Shown here piece after piece: positions 63,001 to 64,000 of a DNA stretch of 64,000 nt. A program made the position numbers and the translations under genes. The stretch comes from an uncultured Dehalococcoidia bacterium (GTDB lineage: Bacteria; Chloroflexota; Dehalococcoidia; Lucifugimonadales; Australimonadaceae), in the NCBI GenBank assembly GCA_958295525.1, contig OY282355.1, positions 2,448,417 through 2,512,416 on the forward strand, written 5' to 3'. Every line of letters starts with the position of its first letter. Positions within the stretch are counted from its first letter, which is position 1. Under the pieces are notes generated by a model that saw only the letters and a program-made list of their open reading frames with translations, was not told where the DNA came from and ran no database searches.

Positions 63001-63364
63001 CGCGGCGAGAGCGGCGCCGCCCGACGACGGAACGCAACCCCCGGACCCCACGTCGGGGGGCGCCGGCGGCGTGACGCCCTGGCCGGACGGCGCGACCCCG
63101 TGGCCGTCCGATCCGCCCGCAAACCAACCGCCGCCCGGCCCTGTCCGCCTGACCGTCCGCAAGCGCGTCTCCGGCGAAATCTCCCTCGACGACCTCGGCC
63201 AACTGCGCGACGAAATCATCGCCAACCTCCTCCGCGACGGCGGCGAGGTGATCATCGAGATCACCGGACGCAAGCCCGGCGGCTTCTCCGAAAGCGCCCG
63301 CCGCGCCGTCCGCGAAAACAGCGCCCAATTGAGCCTGGACTTCGATGGGGGCGCCGACGGCTAG
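60002..63364 (+). CDS. DUF499 family ATPase with N-terminal HEPN (Swt1-like) domain
   Basis: 1120 residues. Residues about 10-135 look like a Swt1-type HEPN domain with R-x4-H (R106-N-P-A-A-H111) before PSDRD, an RNase-like motif. The ATPase follows: Walker A GFGGGKTHS (264-272), Walker B CVILIDELVAY (378-388), DUF499 blocks YPIHPEVFDRLYEDW and QRTRGVLRLMAIAV. A Pro/Gly-rich linker near 1005-1045 leads to a small C-terminal domain. DUF499 genes are known beside DUF1156 methyltransferase and helicase genes in anti-phage islands; here none of these partners follows. GATAAT lies 12 nt before the ATG. Confidence 0.88.
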   Translation: MTTTTPRPNRDALNEAINVYRDAMRPFVVRALKANAKGATVEDAIRQSLNERQRDQFDANLKRSPGNPAAAIDVNDFPRLVERNRGAFSAYGNVLSSEMWMVVEARNPAAHPSDRDMDAEGVRTSLSIIAGALGRVNAPTQKAEVEAIRDALIAPPAAPPAPAESAPPANGKPAPKTRGASSNLKAWREVIPPRSDVLSGQLGLEKFAADLQQVHDGRAVNDYANPVTFFAQTYITPGLRALLLNAARRLGGAGGDPVIQTKTGFGGGKTHSLIALYHLAKSAAALVNPADSKDGERVGREVRSILSDAGLDPDDPPDASVAVLDGMHLNPASGTLWGEMARQLGGDEAYAFVEPAIAEGVAPTGEQLDPLFERVGPCVILIDELVAYARNTTDEMRARIYTFTQALTQSVRRSPNAALVVTLLDSEAQVGGQVGVDALHSLEGILGRIEAVWEPLQVGEAFEVVRRRLFGNDPDIAERDRTCGAFAQMYSRFRKEFPQQMSEARYADRLKQCYPIHPEVFDRLYEDWSPTHNFQRTRGVLRLMAIAVSRLYRDNDASPLIMPANLPLQGQADNSLAAEFKRFLGGGNWSPVLTEVDDNNSLAEDIDKESSRFAEIGGAARRLARAIFLGSAPTGAAKGIDESRVHAAVMQPGHGVADYNDALRRMVDNLHFLYYASGRYYFHVEENLNKAANDRARAIEQRDLDAHVTETLLPQAAGRARGVIVAPADSAHVPEADEVRLIILPPDKHLPSRTAEAETAAAWLYALDILQHRGDAGRVARNTLIFLAAKSDEIRALRDAVRKYLAWRSIVNGSPHGYKIEMTGERAHQAAASLRSAESEMSDALFNAYRWTLVPTQPDPRKAEYDFHIAQAPRSGEIVSAAFEKTIKDEQLVAKIAPSQLANLLDEWVWSKEPTAERVTIETLWNMLANNVYMPRRLRDKTVLQLCVFEGTEQGVFGYADAYRDGVYANLRYGQAPQSPGVIGENGENVLVRPDKAREIAARAAPPDDGTQPPDPTSGGAGGVTPWPDGATPWPSDPPANQPPPGPVRLTVRKRVSGEISLDDLGQLRDEIIANLLRDGGEVIIEITGRKPGGFSESARRAVRENSAQLSLDFDGGADG

Positions 63365-63400
63365 CGGGCAGGGGAGCGGGCGGGGGCGGGGCGCTTTCCG

Positions 63401-63566
63401 GTAGGTTCCCGCTTTCGCGGGAATGACGCGGCCCCGGGGGGTCATTGGAGCGCATCCGCGCTTGCGCGGACGCGCGGTGCTTTTCAGTAGGTTCCCGCTT
63501 TCGCGGGAATGACGTGGCCCCGGGGGTAATTGGAGCGCAGCCGCGCTTGCGCGGATGCGCTATAGT
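63401..63566 (+). repeat. 86-bp tandem duplication with palindromic repeats
   Basis: Two direct copies (from 63401 and from 63487) of a block with GTAGGTTCCCGCTTTCGCGG, a GGCCCCGGGGG tract and an inverted CGCGCTTGCGCG hairpin. They fill the 211-bp space between the DUF499 gene and the GIY-YIG gene. The second copy runs into the GIY-YIG promoter. Confidence 0.85.
63561..63566 (+). promoter_or_regulatory. -10 box of GIY-YIG gene, leaderless spacing
   Basis: TATAGT ends exactly 9 nt before the ATG at 63576, supporting that start. Confidence 0.55.
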
Positions 63567-63575
63567 AGGCGCCCT

Positions 63576-63819
63576 ATGCATCGCTTTTCCACTCACGGGC
63601 TAATAGAGCCTTGCGTGTACATTCTCGCCAGCAAGCGCAACGGCGCGCTCTATGTCGGCGTGACCTCCGACCTTGCTCATCGCGTTTGGCTGCATAAGAA
63701 CGGCGCGCACGACGGCTTCACCAAGAAGTACGGCGTGCGCGACCTCGTTTGGCGCGAGTTTCACGCCACGATGGACGATGCTATCCGAAGAGAGAAAGCT
63801 CTCAAGAAGTGGCCCGCGA
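63576..63819 (+). pseudogene. GIY-YIG endonuclease family gene, 3'-truncated
   Basis: The frame reads VYILASKRNGALYVGVTSDL (GIY-YIG variant V-Y-I...Y-V-G), then HKNGAHDGFTKKYGVRDLVW and REKALKKW, as in UPF0213-like proteins. After KKW the family should continue with R-A-W-K and an acidic NP-W-R-D-L block; instead an unrelated frame without stop runs to the window end. The domain is thus cut off at about 63819. The active-site Tyr, Arg and Glu are still present. Confidence 0.75.
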
Positions 63820-63854
63820 ATGGGGGAACCTACCCCGTCCCCTGCGGCCATGCG

Positions 63855-64000
63855 CTACCTGCTGTAGGCGGTCCAATCGGCGACGGCGTCGTAATCTTGG
63901 CGCGTAAGCCAGTGACGCCAGACCCTGGCGTTGCTCGTGAATATCTGCCAGCTTCCCTGCCAACCTGCGACGGCGGCGTGGCGAACCCCTCGGTAGCGGC
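63855..64000 (-). CDS. C-terminal end of an unknown protein (partial)
   Basis: On the minus strand a frame entering from the window edge ends at TAG 63857-63855. It reads RYRGVRHAAVAGWQGSWQIF, then SNARVWRHWLTRQDYDAVADW. It is Trp-rich and plausible as coding, but I do not recognise it. It overlaps the foreign tail of the GIY-YIG frame, which supports that the tail is not coding. Confidence 0.35.
   Translation of the reverse strand, partial: RYRGVRHAAVAGWQGSWQIFTSNARVWRHWLTRQDYDAVADWTAYSR

Noticed and set aside
61322..63445. 707-codon minus-strand ORF opposite the DUF499 gene
   Set aside because: High-GC antisense shadow with Val/Gly/Asp bias and no recognisable motif; the plus-strand frame has clear domains.

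Overview
This is a GC-rich (roughly two thirds G+C by eye) chromosomal window from a bacterium. A coenzyme F420 ligase (cofE), thiG/thiE/thiS, a sufBCDSU operon, an EutA-type reactivase, a class D/E-like sortase and many Pro/Thr-rich lipoproteins together suggest an uncultured Chloroflexota (Dehalococcoidia/SAR202-like) lineage. That placement is an inference from gene content, not a marker phylogeny. Genes are dense, and most lie on the minus strand in the first 20 kb.

Layout. 1-1.4 kb: MFS transporter. 1.4-9.2 kb (minus): a tightly packed run rpsF-ssb-rpsR-foldase-hom-thrC-folE-acyltransferase-glycosyltransferase behind one good promoter; S18 carries a long Ala/Pro/Glu repeat tail. 9.4-12 kb (minus): thiG-thiE-thiS and cofE. 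12-17 kb (minus): tRNA nucleotidyltransferase-like gene, DinG-type helicase, OGG1-type glycosylase. 17-20.3 kb: gpsA and a tandemly duplicated sugar epimerase. 20.7-30.6 kb: orphan molybdenum hydroxylase subunit, trpA, Pro/Thr lipoprotein, alcohol dehydrogenase plus mmsA, eutA, hicA/hicB. 30.7-34.8 kb: dienelactone hydrolase, HIT, HD, gatB, secG. 34.9-38 kb: an accessory patch with a DUF3800 gene plus a 40-codon partner, a vapC remnant and a DNA methyltransferase fused to a nuclease-like domain. 38-45.6 kb: SDR, FAD oxidase, arylsulfotransferase-like lipoprotein, ndk, rsfS, NDUFAF7-like methyltransferase. 45.7-51 kb (minus): sufB-C-D-S-U. 51-55 kb: uppP, A-type Fe-S carrier, ygfZ, tRNA-Val. 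55-58 kb: sortase and two tandem TlpA-like lipoproteins, each with an in-frame UGA exactly where the first Cys of the CxxC motif belongs. 58-60 kb: two peptide-ABC ATPases. 60-64 kb: a large HEPN-DUF499 ATPase and a truncated GIY-YIG nuclease.

The most interesting signal is the pair of predicted selenoproteins at 56260-57839 (redox motifs U-P-S-C and U-P-N-C), with the same small hairpin placed identically just after each UGA. Next in interest are a structured, ribosome-site-sequestering leader in front of the methyltransferase-nuclease fusion, the repeat-tailed S18, a two-domain HicB antitoxin, and a dispersed ~25-bp palindromic repeat (core TTCCCGC..GCGGGAA), one copy of which lies in frame inside ygfZ.

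Several first genes have a -10 box only about 9 nt before the start codon, which points to leaderless mRNAs and was used here to choose starts.
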